From the NCBI GenBank assembly GCA_934481445.1, contig CAKSPC010000011.1:1-55450 (forward strand): a DNA stretch of 55,450 bases. The letters are read 5' to 3'. A program made the translations under genes and the position numbers. How positions within the stretch are numbered: the stretch's first letter is position 1; each line of letters starts with the position of its first letter. The notes under the pieces were generated by a model. That model did not search any database and was not told the DNA's origin. It saw only the letters and a program-made list of their open reading frames with translations. Source of the stretch: an uncultured Oscillospiraceae bacterium (GTDB taxonomy: Bacteria > Bacillota > Clostridia > Oscillospirales > Ruminococcaceae). Below are positions 1-7,724 of this stretch, piece after piece.

Positions 1-1999
1 GTATAGCAATAGCCTTTGCAATTTTCATCAGCGTTCCCGCTTTAAGCTGCTCCTGCCATCCCGCAAGGCAGCCCTTAACGCCGTCGAGAATGCCCGTAAC
101 TCCGCCGAGAATATCATTGATACCGCCGAACGCGTCGGAAAATCCCTTAGTAAACTTCTTTGCGTTCAGAAGTATCCCCGCAAACAACCCGCCGTTCAGA
201 ATATCAATAACGCCCTTTACCCCGCCGGTGCTGAACGCCTTTGATATTGCCGAACCGAGCTGCTTTCCAAGGTTTACGACCGCCTTACCGAGTTTGACCG
301 CCAGTCCAAACAGAGCGCTGAATATATTTCCGAGGGACGTAAGATCCGCAGTTTCAAGCTTTGCCGCAAGTGCTGCCCTGAACTGTCGTATCTTTTCCGC
401 TATCTTGTCGGCAGCGTCCGCCACCTTGCCTATGCCCTTTGCGAAAATATCATTCTCGTTCACCGCGTCGCGCAGAGAATTCAGCCAGTTGCCGACGGAA
501 GCCGCCGCATCAAGGAGGGAACCCGTTACTCCAGAAAAATTCTTTATTATCCTTACTGCACCCGAGGTCGTGTCCTTTATCACAGTAATTATAATGCTGA
601 AAACCGAGAAAACACCCTTGAATGCAGTCTTTATCTTTCCCGCAGTTTCATCGCTTATTTTGAGTTTTGCGGTGAATTCTTTCAGCCGCTCGGTAAGCTC
701 CGCAAGCCTTTCGGCGGTTATCGGCGGAAAAATATCTCGGAATGCTTCCTTCACGGGTGCAATAACAGCCCCTGCCGCCTCCCATGTATTCCAGAACGCT
801 TCTATAAGGCTGTTTCTTCCTCCGAGTTCCTTCCAGCCCGAAAGGACCTCGTTGCGTGCCTCCCCGCTCGCCGCAAACACATCGTACATCGCGTTTGCAA
901 GGTCAGTCCAGAGTTCGGTGGCTTCTTTCTGGTTACCGAAGATTATCTCGAAGGAGGTCATAAATCCGGTGGATACCGCGTCCTTTACGGAATCCACTGC
1001 GTCGCCCCATGTGCGTGCTTCCTGCGCCGCCTTGAACGCTTTCAGACCAAATTCATCGACCTTGTCGCCAAGTTCCGCAATTGCCTGCGAAGCCGTGATA
1101 CCTTTTTCGTCGGCGTAATCATATATCTGATCCACTGCCGCTGAATAATCGCCGAACACTTTCATCATGACGTCGGAGGTGAACCATGCATCCTGCGTCA
1201 GATGTTCCGCAAACTGCGATTTCTCAAATGCACCCTGATCATTTATGAGCGATGTGTAAGTACCATCGGCATTCTTTTTCAGGGTTTTCAGCGCTACGCC
1301 TGCGTCAAGACACTTCTGTCGGAATTCGTCCGTATCCATTGACGCATTTTGAATCGACTTGTAGTCCTCCTTGCGCATAACGCCCGCGCCCATCGCCTGC
1401 GAAAGCTGATACATCGCATTGCTGGCGGTTCTCGCATTCTGTCCGGAAAGCGCCGCCCAGTTCGCGATACCCTCCATTGCCGTTACCGAAGTTTTGAGAT
1501 CCTGTCCTGTCGCGGTGAACTTTGCAATGTTCGCCACCATATCAGTAAAGTTATATGAGGTTTCATCGGTGAACCAGTTGAGCCTGTCAAGCTGCTCGTT
1601 TACCGTTTCAAGCTCATATCCCTGCGATACCAGCGTCGCCACTGAGGAGGTCTTGCTTCCGAATTTTTCCCAGCCTGCGGATATCTGGTCGACAGACAGC
1701 GATTTTACAAGCTGCTTGCCTGCATTCACTGCGGAGTTTGTGATATTCGTCAGCGCCGTAACGCCGATAATATTCAGCGCCGAGAATTTATCTCCTATTC
1801 CGCTTACCGCGTCCACAAGAGGTGAAAGGTCAAGCTTCTGCGCCGCCTTGTCTACGTCGTTCAGTGCGTCCGCAGCACCGTCCAGTTTCAGCGCCTGCCT
1901 CAGCTTCCCGAGGGTAGATATGCTTTTTTCGGCATTTCTCTCAAACCGCTTGTTGTCGAACGTCATTTCGACAACGCGTTCGTCGATTTCGGTACTCAT
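1..1999 (-). CDS. Phage tail tape measure protein (partial, C-terminus outside window)
   Basis: About 666 N-terminal residues are visible in one open minus-strand frame that leaves the window at position 1. The start is ATG at 1999, with GGAGG just upstream, and it overlaps the stop of the preceding gene by four bases. The region with AMGAGVMRKEDYKSIQ, followed by a D/EF-containing stretch, is the conserved block of Gram-positive siphophage tape measure proteins, which set tail length and carry DNA-ejection functions. After about residue 400 the protein becomes Ala/Gly/Lys-rich with hydrophobic stretches, as usual for the family. It lies downstream of the tail tube and chaperone genes, as expected, although holin and endolysin intervene. 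Family assignment is confident; total length cannot be known here. Confidence 0.9.
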   Translation of the reverse strand, partial: MSTEIDERVVEMTFDNKRFERNAEKSISTLGKLRQALKLDGAADALNDVDKAAQKLDLSPLVDAVSGIGDKFSALNIIGVTALTNITNSAVNAGKQLVKSLSVDQISAGWEKFGSKTSSVATLVSQGYELETVNEQLDRLNWFTDETSYNFTDMVANIAKFTATGQDLKTSVTAMEGIANWAALSGQNARTASNAMYQLSQAMGAGVMRKEDYKSIQNASMDTDEFRQKCLDAGVALKTLKKNADGTYTSLINDQGAFEKSQFAEHLTQDAWFTSDVMMKVFGDYSAAVDQIYDYADEKGITASQAIAELGDKVDEFGLKAFKAAQEARTWGDAVDSVKDAVSTGFMTSFEIIFGNQKEATELWTDLANAMYDVFAASGEARNEVLSGWKELGGRNSLIEAFWNTWEAAGAVIAPVKEAFRDIFPPITAERLAELTERLKEFTAKLKISDETAGKIKTAFKGVFSVFSIIITVIKDTTSGAVRIIKNFSGVTGSLLDAAASVGNWLNSLRDAVNENDIFAKGIGKVADAADKIAEKIRQFRAALAAKLETADLTSLGNIFSALFGLAVKLGKAVVNLGKQLGSAISKAFSTGGVKGVIDILNGGLFAGILLNAKKFTKGFSDAFGGINDILGGVTGILDGVKGCLAGWQEQLKAGTLMKIAKAIAI

Positions 2000-2373
2000 C
2001 TTTTCTTGACCTCCTCCCAAGCCATCGCCGTCATTTTATCGAATATCGGCTGTATTGCAGGATTGATATAGTCCCGCCCCTGAACCCAGCCGCCGTTTTT
2101 TGTAGCGTGTCCGTATTGCAAAACTATTGCGATAGGGACTTCATTTTGAATGTTTGAGTTGCAGAAAATGATTTTCAGCACTCCCTTTTTCTTTTCCGTC
2201 TTGTAATACCAGCTATCGGCGGTCTTTCCGGTAGCCTTTGGTGTGGCTGACGAAAGCGCTCTGACGCCCTCCTGCCCATATTTATCGAGAACTTTCATCG
2301 GCACTCCGTCCGCAGAATGCTCAAGAAATTTCTCAAGGTTTGAAAAATTGCCCTTGTGCCGAAATCTTATCAT
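1996..2373 (-). CDS. Small tail/neck protein, HK97 gp10-like
   Basis: 125 residues from the ATG at 2373, which has GGGGGAG seven bases upstream; a longer frame starting at 2427 would run through a terminator and is rejected. The protein is basic, and its C-terminal half (VLQYGHATKNGGWVQGRDY, then NPAIQPIF) matches the pattern of HK97 gp10/tail-completion-like proteins, in which a YGH-x-GG-W loop precedes a final helix. It probably acts at the head-tail joint or tail terminator. Its placement just before the tape measure gene and after the lysis genes is unusual, since these genes normally sit beside the head-tail connectors. Function is inferred from sequence pattern and context only. Confidence 0.6.
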   Translation of the reverse strand: MIRFRHKGNFSNLEKFLEHSADGVPMKVLDKYGQEGVRALSSATPKATGKTADSWYYKTEKKKGVLKIIFCNSNIQNEVPIAIVLQYGHATKNGGWVQGRDYINPAIQPIFDKMTAMAWEEVKKR

Positions 2374-2388
2374 CTTGCTCCCCCAAAC

Positions 2389-2425
2389 AAAAAAAAGAGC
2401 CGGACCCGTGTTATGCGAGCCCGGC
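2389..2425 (-). terminator. Intrinsic terminator after endolysin
   Basis: On the minus strand, GCCGGGCTCG and CGGGTCCGGC form a ten-pair stem with some G-U pairs, followed by TCTTTTTTTT. It lies 10 bases past the endolysin stop and directly before the ribosome site of the next gene, so tail gene expression downstream must come from read-through or a separate promoter. Confidence 0.85.
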
Positions 2426-2435
2426 AAATATGATC

Positions 2436-3245
2436 TTACTTCTTTTTCTTCTTCGCAGCCAGCATGCTGTTGACTTTCGCCTGCACCTCGGCATAGTTAT
2501 ATCCTGCGGCAGTCAGCCGCGACTTTCTCTCATTTCCGTTTCCCCACTTTCCGTCAACGACTTCCTGTGCGACGGCTGTGACTGACTTCAGCTTCTTGTC
2601 GGTGTGTTTCGCATACCATTCTGCTGTCTTCTTCGGGTAGTCGATATAGCATACATCCTCGTCTATCTGCTTTCCGACAGAATATCTGAGCCCGTTCTGC
2701 CACATCGTCTGCCCGTATGTGCAGTTGCAGGACTGCCCCCAGTGTGCCAGCCATATATCAGCCTTTCCCATGAGCCGCTTCTTTTCCAGCTTGTTCTCAA
2801 GCCAGTCGGGGTTTGTGTATATCCCCGAGGGATACCCCTGTGCGTTCATTTCTTCGATGAACGCAAGACAGATATCCGTAGCGGTCGCGGCGCCCTCGTC
2901 TGCGATGATGGGTTCTTCTATATCGAAGAACACGGGGTACGACGGTCTGTCGTATTTTCTTATCGCCGCCGCGCAGTATCTTGCTTCGCGCTTGGCTTCG
3001 GTAACTGTGCGAGCCGCCGAATACCAGTAGTATCCGTAGGGAATACCCGCCTTTGCGCAGCCTGCAACGTGCTTCGACAGCATCTTGTCCGTGTACTGTT
3101 TGTGCGTACCCGTTCCGGTATATCCTGCGCGGATAATGGCGAAGTTGACGTCCTCCTTCTTCATTTTTTCGTAGTCCAGTCCTGTCTGGCAGTACGAAAT
3201 ATCAACACCGTGTATGTTCTTCTTCAGCTTAGCATTAGCAGCCAT
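2436..3245 (-). CDS. Endolysin: GH25 muramidase with Cpl-7 cell-wall-binding domain
   Basis: 269 residues. The GH25 catalytic domain spans roughly residues 10-205: it opens with NIHGVDISYCQ (first catalytic-site Asp) and contains YPVFFDIEEP, the DxE motif. The C-terminal ~45 residues (VAQEVVDGKWGNGNERKSRL to a Lys-rich end) are one Cpl-7 (CW_7) repeat that binds muramyl peptide. The enzyme cleaves the MurNAc-GlcNAc bond of host peptidoglycan at lysis. The ATG at 3245 was chosen because AAGGAGG lies nine bases upstream; it overlaps the holin gene by 11 bases, so translation is likely coupled. No signal peptide is seen, fitting holin-dependent export. Confidence 0.93.
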   Translation of the reverse strand: MAANAKLKKNIHGVDISYCQTGLDYEKMKKEDVNFAIIRAGYTGTGTHKQYTDKMLSKHVAGCAKAGIPYGYYWYSAARTVTEAKREARYCAAAIRKYDRPSYPVFFDIEEPIIADEGAATATDICLAFIEEMNAQGYPSGIYTNPDWLENKLEKKRLMGKADIWLAHWGQSCNCTYGQTMWQNGLRYSVGKQIDEDVCYIDYPKKTAEWYAKHTDKKLKSVTAVAQEVVDGKWGNGNERKSRLTAAGYNYAEVQAKVNSMLAAKKKKK

Positions 3246-3471
3246 CTTCATCATCCTCCTTATTATTGTTGCTTTCAGCAATGCGGGCGCTGTCTACCAG
3301 CCCCTCGCCGAATATGTAGGCGATAACCGAGCCAAGGCTCATTATGCAGCCCGATACCGTCTGCGCCGTGTCAGAGTTTCCTCCGAAAGCGAGTATAAGG
3401 CCTGTAATAAGTGTTGTTACCGCGAGCCACAGCTTGCGGCTTGTAAGTTTTCTTATGATCTGTTCTTTCAT
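3235..3471 (-). CDS. Holin
   Basis: 78 residues with two hydrophobic segments (LWLAVTTLITGLILAF and TVSGCIMSLGSVIAYIFG), a charged N-terminus and an acidic tail EDDEDGC. Size, topology and direct overlap with the endolysin gene identify it as the holin that permeabilises the membrane. The start ATG at 3471 has AGGAGG about 13 bases upstream; a longer frame from 3642 overlaps the upstream gene and lacks a good ribosome site. The exact holin family is not assigned. Confidence 0.8.
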   Translation of the reverse strand: MKEQIIRKLTSRKLWLAVTTLITGLILAFGGNSDTAQTVSGCIMSLGSVIAYIFGEGLVDSARIAESNNNKEDDEDGC

Positions 3472-3488
3472 GATTTTATGCTGTCCTC

Positions 3489-4028
3489 CTAACCCTTTGA
3501 CCCCAGCTTTTTTCTTCGCTGCGCGTTCAGTGCGGCGTTTCTCTCCATTATGCTTCGCTGGCTCTGTTTCTTCGGCGGGCGGTTCTTCCTCTCGCACACC
3601 TGTATCAGCACCAACAGCCGGTTCAGATGCCATTTTTGGCACTCGAACGGTATACCGAATGTCACCATCCAGTAGTAGATTATTTCCGCCGTAACAACTG
3701 AACGACCGCCCCGCTCGGGCTCCTTTAAAAACGTGGTCGCGGTCATCGGGTCCTCAATATATTTTTCTATCTGCAAAATATTCTCTGCCGAAAGACAGGA
3801 ATAGACTTCATCGGGTACGTTCTGCGTAAGCGTCATGCATTTCACATAGTCGTTTATCTCCTCGTCAGTCTTCTCCTGCTTTGACAGAAACGGTTTATGC
3901 CACCGTGCTTCCCATTTTGAAACGGAAACGAGAGAATGCTCAAGCTGAAGCGTCATCGCCTTTGTGTAGACAAATTCCTCTTTTGCCTCGTCCCATCGCT
4001 CCGTTTCGGGAACTGTTATCCGCAGCAT
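3489..4028 (-). CDS. Probable second tail assembly chaperone
   Basis: 179 residues, with a basic C-terminus (RRKKLGSKG). Its position directly after the smaller chaperone-like gene and upstream of the tape measure gene fits the second tail-assembly chaperone (lambda gpT-like role), which keeps the tape measure protein soluble during tail polymerisation. The start is odd: no Shine-Dalgarno is visible and the ATG follows the preceding gene's TGA-TAA in the same reading frame after two codons, so expression probably depends on reinitiation. Function is from position; no catalytic motif is seen. Confidence 0.55.
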   Translation of the reverse strand: MLRITVPETERWDEAKEEFVYTKAMTLQLEHSLVSVSKWEARWHKPFLSKQEKTDEEINDYVKCMTLTQNVPDEVYSCLSAENILQIEKYIEDPMTATTFLKEPERGGRSVVTAEIIYYWMVTFGIPFECQKWHLNRLLVLIQVCERKNRPPKKQSQRSIMERNAALNAQRRKKLGSKG

Positions 4029-4037
4029 TGTTATTTA

Positions 4038-4436
4038 TCAGCCGTTCACGCCGTGTACAGGCATCGGTGCGGGCGCGGTCGAAGGCACGATAGCGTTGAA
4101 GAAAGCCGCGCACGCTTTTTCGTCCGTCAGAAGTTCCATAAGGATCTTGCTGTAAGCCTCGGACTGCACGAACGCCTCGCGAACTTCATCGTTCTTCACA
4201 AGGCGCTTGCCGTCGTCGCTCTTAACGCCGTATGCCTTCAGCATGAATTCCTTGACCTTGTTGATCAGAGCACGCTTGTCATCAGCGTCGATGATAGCTC
4301 TTAATTCCTTTTCCAGACCGCCGGACGCGGACAGTTCCATATCAAGCAGTTCAGCCTGCGTAAGGTTGAAATAAAACTTCTCGGTTCTTTCAACTCCGTT
4401 GTAGTCGGTGTAGGTAACAGTTTTTGTAGTAAGCAT
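4038..4436 (-). CDS. Probable first tail assembly chaperone
   Basis: 132 residues with an acidic, helical middle (LTQAELLDMELSASGGLEKE) and an Ala/Pro-rich end. Length, composition and position between the tail tube gene and the larger chaperone-like gene match the gpG-like chaperones of siphophages. GAAAGGAAA precedes the ATG at 4436. It ends TGA-TAA, and the next gene starts in the same frame, so the usual -1 frameshift arrangement is absent. Confidence 0.65.
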   Translation of the reverse strand: MLTTKTVTYTDYNGVERTEKFYFNLTQAELLDMELSASGGLEKELRAIIDADDKRALINKVKEFMLKAYGVKSDDGKRLVKNDEVREAFVQSEAYSKILMELLTDEKACAAFFNAIVPSTAPAPMPVHGVNG

Positions 4437-4458
4437 AGTGTTTTTCCTTTCGTAGATA

Positions 4459-4494
4459 CAAAAATATAACCCCGGCAGACCTTTTCCGCCGGGG
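4459..4494 (-). terminator. Intrinsic terminator after tail tube gene
   Basis: Minus strand CCCCGGC...GCCGGGG hairpin with an 11-base loop, followed by TTATATTTTTG. The tract is interrupted, so termination may be partial; this would lower chaperone expression relative to tail tube protein. Confidence 0.75.
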
Positions 4495-4535
4495 TAGTCG
4501 ATGTTTGCACGCTAAAGTCGGACGTGCATTTTGAA

Positions 4536-5201
4536 TTATGCCGCCGCGTTGATGAGCTCTATGATCTCATCTGGCAGAGGCAGCTTTGCAGTGCTGCTCT
4601 GGTCGCCGTAAAGCACATCTTCAAGCTTCTTGAGCTTTTCCTTGGCAAGCTTTGTCGAGTCGATGATAAGGTGCGCTGTGGGCTTGACGCCCTCCTTGCC
4701 GACCTTTACGGGTGTCGTGGTAAATTCCCACGACATCGTTACAGCCTCGGGACTGTCGTTTACGGTAGAGTTGTCACGACTCGAGGGCTTTGCTACGGCG
4801 TCATATACGATATGTATCTTGTATCCATGCTTTGTGCCCTCCGTATCGCTGCCGACAAGGGTGCGATAGCAGAAGCCGAAGTGCTGTCTTTCCTGCTGTG
4901 TTGCCGCGATACCCTCCACAAGGTCGGCGGAACCGTCGCACGCCGCAAACTCGTCGGGGTACATATATGCCTCTATCGTACCGCCAAATTCCTCCGTAGA
5001 AATAAGCTCGAGATACTTGGCGTTGTCCGCATACAGCGCTGTCGCTTCAGCGCCCGAGGGGCTCTCGTTCACAGCGGTAAGACCGTTCCATGCAACGCCC
5101 GCCGGATATGCGCCGCTCTTGTCCTTGGGGTAAAGCACACCCATGTCAACGCCGGTTTCATAAAGCTTTTCGCCCGTCTTGTCCCATTCCAGTCTGGACA
5201 T
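4536..5201 (-). CDS. Major tail tube protein
   Basis: 221 residues, acidic, starting MSRLEWDKTGEKLYETGVDM. The block GVLYPKDKSGAYPAGVAWNG and the later GYKIHIVYDAVAKPSSRD with SWEFTTTP are characteristic of phi13/TP901-1-type major tail proteins, which stack as hexameric rings to form the siphophage tail tube. AAAGGAGGATGATTT precedes the ATG. It lies between the tail terminator-like gene and the chaperones, the canonical order, and is followed by a terminator that fits a highly expressed structural gene. Confidence 0.88.
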   Translation of the reverse strand: MSRLEWDKTGEKLYETGVDMGVLYPKDKSGAYPAGVAWNGLTAVNESPSGAEATALYADNAKYLELISTEEFGGTIEAYMYPDEFAACDGSADLVEGIAATQQERQHFGFCYRTLVGSDTEGTKHGYKIHIVYDAVAKPSSRDNSTVNDSPEAVTMSWEFTTTPVKVGKEGVKPTAHLIIDSTKLAKEKLKKLEDVLYGDQSSTAKLPLPDEIIELINAAA

Positions 5202-5214
5202 AAATCATCCTCCT

Positions 5215-5535
5215 TTATATTACTATAGTAAACACGTCATGGTTAAGCCCGTCCGAAACATAGTGCCTGTTATGTCTGCACATCGGCAGCCGCGATACCG
5301 CTTCCGTTACTGCACCTTCGGGGTCGTGCTCCACCACGACGAGTTCATACGAAATATCCTGCCGATAAACATTGTTATCGGCGTGTGTGTTTCCGATGGA
5401 AGCGCGTGAGTAGATTATTGCGGGGTATTTCAGCTTCAGTGATTCGGGCGGCTGATAATACACTCCGCGCACGCCGGGTATCCCCTCAAGCGTCCTCTGG
5501 AGCTCCGTCCGGGTCATTTTCAGCGTCCCCGCCAT
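5215..5535 (-). CDS. Probable tail terminator/completion protein
   Basis: 106 residues. The region RTLEGIPGVRGVYYQPPES followed by PAIIYSR matches the pattern of small tail-terminator-like proteins found just before the tail tube gene. AGGAGG lies eight bases before the ATG at 5535. The gene overlaps the end of the upstream connector gene by 50 bases, implying tight coupling. Function is by position and pattern. Confidence 0.6.
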   Translation of the reverse strand: MAGTLKMTRTELQRTLEGIPGVRGVYYQPPESLKLKYPAIIYSRASIGNTHADNNVYRQDISYELVVVEHDPEGAVTEAVSRLPMCRHNRHYVSDGLNHDVFTIVI

Positions 5536-5842
5536 TGTATATCCCTCCTATTGATAATATCAGTCGGGGATATTGCACCTCGACCGAGTCTATCTTCCAT
5601 CTCGCTCCCATAAATTCGATATACCGCATCGAATGGAAGTTCCCGTTCGCAAACGGGTCTGCAATTATGCTCACTTCGTTCGATACGGTTATATCGGCAT
5701 TCACCTTCTCTCCCCCCTGTAATTTTCGGGTGTTTCTTATAAGGTCGCCCGTATAGCTCCGCTCGGTCACGCGCTCTTCCCATATACCGGGGTCTGTTTC
5801 TATGGTCTGCGCATAACCGATTTTTCCGTAGAACTTAGCCAT
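5486..5842 (-). CDS. Head-tail connector/adaptor protein
   Basis: 118 residues starting MAKFYGKIGYAQTIETDPGI. This opening, with RSYTGDLIRNTRKLQ and a beta-rich middle, is the pattern of small head closure or connector proteins seen after capsid genes in clostridial siphophages. There is no good Shine-Dalgarno; the ATG sits in the context ATCAAAATGGC, a start context repeated at several virion genes here. It immediately follows the capsid gene. Confidence 0.6.
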   Translation of the reverse strand: MAKFYGKIGYAQTIETDPGIWEERVTERSYTGDLIRNTRKLQGGEKVNADITVSNEVSIIADPFANGNFHSMRYIEFMGARWKIDSVEVQYPRLILSIGGIYNGGDAENDPDGAPEDA

Positions 5843-5855
5843 TTTGATTTTTTTA

Positions 5856-7724
5856 TCAGGCCGCCTGCTCTGTATCGGAGCTGTCGGAAGCAGTGTTCTT
5901 TGCGACAGGCTCCTCGAGCGCGATGGCGGAGTAAACTCTTGTCAGAGCGCCGCTGCAACGGGTTTCGATAAGATACTTCTCCTGATTGAAGTCGATATCG
6001 AACTGGTTGAAACGGGTGATCTGACCGCCCTTTGTAGCACCGATACGATAGTCGGAAAGGTTCACGAACAGACCCAGCAGCTTCTTGGTGTCGCCGTCGC
6101 TCGTCTTTCTTGTCTTGCCCTCAAACTGTTCTACGGTGTAGATGTTGCCGACATTCAGCGCAGCCGCAAGGTCGCTCTTGCTGTCGTAGATACGTCTGCC
6201 GTTGAGATCTCTCGCAAGCAGCATGATGTTAAGCAGGTGAGGAGTGCAGTAGAAATCCATATTACCGCTGCCCTTGTACTTCTCGCGTGCATAAAGCGCC
6301 GCTGTGATAACCGCTTCAGCATGAACATAGTTATCGCCGAAGTTTGCAGATGTATTGGAGCCCTGAAGCTCCTTCTTTGCCGCCGCATAGTCGACATCCG
6401 CGTGGATGGTGTAGAGTTCGTCGTCATGCCAGATAGAACGGATGTGGCTCTCGTCGATCTTCATTTCGTCGCCGTCTTCTCTGCCGTCGCCAACCATGAT
6501 GGCCAGTGCCAGTTCCTCGTTAAGGTTCTGGCGCATAACATTGTACTGGTAGTCAACAACGTCAAAGTCGGTGATGTCGACAATATCATCGCGGTTCAGC
6601 GCGTCCTTGCGGTAAACAGTCTGCGGGTCGGTGGTTCTCTTCAGAAGTTTGATATTCCCCGCGTTCTTTTTCTGCTTACCCTTTGCAAAGCCGTTTCCTC
6701 TCAGGTCGTCCTGTCTGAGGTCGGCAAATCGTGTGCGGATGCGGCTGATGGGCGACTTTTCGCACTTCTGCATTACGGCATTTACCCAGCCCATATCGCG
6801 AGTGATCATCTCGGGTGCGCCGGGTCTTACATCCTTGTAGTCGGGGAACAGTTCCTCTATGCTGTCAAAGCCGTGTGCCAGACTGCCGCCGTTCTGCTCC
6901 GCATAAATATCTATCGCATCCCGAAGAGAGCCCACGGAATTGCTCTTCGCGATAGTCAGGATGTTCTCCTGATCGGCGTGCGACAGATAGTTCTGATCGT
7001 CGCGGATGTCGTTGTCGAAAATGTTGTGTTTCATGGTCTTGCCCTCCTTTGTATCGTCATCGTCATCGGTTACGCCGTTATCTGCCAGCGCCTGTGCGAT
7101 AATTGCGTAAACTGCGGTCTGCTGCTTTTCGGTGAGCGTCTTCCACACATCACCTACTGTTTCTTCGGTGTCCTTCTTATTGTTCTCGTCTGCCATTTTG
7201 TCGTCCTCCTTGTCGTCTTCGGATGTTTTTTTCTTGCGGAGCTCGTCGCCCTCAAGCATATCCGAATGGTAAATTTCGGGGGCGTCGCCTGTATAGATTA
7301 CAGCCCCCTCTTCGCTGTCCTCCCCGTGCTGGACAACAGATTCTATGTAAGCCCTCGGGTTAGCCCCCGCAAGCACAAGGCTCACCTCGCGGATATCACC
7401 GTGCATAACATATCCGCCGTTCTGCTTGAGTTTGTTCGCATAAATGGAAAGTGCGTCAACATCACCGTGCAGAACGAGATTTTTTGCGATCTGTCCTTTT
7501 TCGGTGTCGTTGAACGCGCCGTAAATATAAACGCCGTCCTCACGGTTCTCCAGTAAACCGTGACCAATGACGTTTCCGGGGTCGTTATGAGAGTGGTTCC
7601 AGACAAGCGGAACCGTCTGTCCGTCGTTGTCCTTGAATGCGTCGCGCATTATCGTGCGGCCGTCTGAGCAGCGGATATTGTTCCGCGTCGCCCAGCCGCA
7701 AAAATCATAAGCTTCCTTTGCCAT
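5856..7724 (-). CDS. HK97-type prohead protease - scaffold - major capsid fusion
   Basis: 622 residues. Residues 1-~130 are an HK97-family prohead protease: WNHSHNDP holds the catalytic His, ALSIYANK the catalytic Ser, and REVSLVLAGANPRA closes the domain. Residues ~150-230 are highly charged (DDKEDDK, DDDDDTKEGK) and match a scaffold/delta domain. From residue ~231 (MKHNIFDNDIRDD) comes an HK97-fold major capsid protein. AAGGAGATAATTCAAA precedes the ATG at 7724. Two strong internal ribosome sites lie in frame at residues 177 and 231, so one gene may yield full-length fusion, scaffold-capsid and capsid alone. The family is clear; the separate products are inferred. Confidence 0.9.
   Translation of the reverse strand: MAKEAYDFCGWATRNNIRCSDGRTIMRDAFKDNDGQTVPLVWNHSHNDPGNVIGHGLLENREDGVYIYGAFNDTEKGQIAKNLVLHGDVDALSIYANKLKQNGGYVMHGDIREVSLVLAGANPRAYIESVVQHGEDSEEGAVIYTGDAPEIYHSDMLEGDELRKKKTSEDDKEDDKMADENNKKDTEETVGDVWKTLTEKQQTAVYAIIAQALADNGVTDDDDDTKEGKTMKHNIFDNDIRDDQNYLSHADQENILTIAKSNSVGSLRDAIDIYAEQNGGSLAHGFDSIEELFPDYKDVRPGAPEMITRDMGWVNAVMQKCEKSPISRIRTRFADLRQDDLRGNGFAKGKQKKNAGNIKLLKRTTDPQTVYRKDALNRDDIVDITDFDVVDYQYNVMRQNLNEELALAIMVGDGREDGDEMKIDESHIRSIWHDDELYTIHADVDYAAAKKELQGSNTSANFGDNYVHAEAVITAALYAREKYKGSGNMDFYCTPHLLNIMLLARDLNGRRIYDSKSDLAAALNVGNIYTVEQFEGKTRKTSDGDTKKLLGLFVNLSDYRIGATKGGQITRFNQFDIDFNQEKYLIETRCSGALTRVYSAIALEEPVAKNTASDSSDTEQAA
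7032..7050 (-). promoter_or_regulatory. Internal ribosome binding site and start for the capsid protein
   Basis: Minus strand AAAGGAGGG, seven bases, then ATG at 7034, in frame with the fusion at residue 231. Translation here would give a 392-residue stand-alone major capsid protein. Confidence 0.7.
7194..7212 (-). promoter_or_regulatory. Internal ribosome binding site and start for scaffold-capsid product
   Basis: Minus strand AAGGAGG, eight bases, then ATG at 7196, in frame at residue 177 (MADENNKKD). It would start a product with scaffold and capsid but no protease. The purine-rich stretch also encodes an acidic/Lys run, so chance is possible. Confidence 0.45.

Noticed and set aside
3489..4436. 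Programmed frameshift between the two tail chaperone-like genes
   Set aside because: The second gene is in the same frame as the first, after TGA-TAA and two codons, and no slippery heptamer is visible; reinitiation is the simpler reading.
5844..7556. Long plus-strand open frame (570 codons)
   Set aside because: It is antisense to the protease-capsid gene, has no ribosome site or family features and is explained by codon bias of the real gene.
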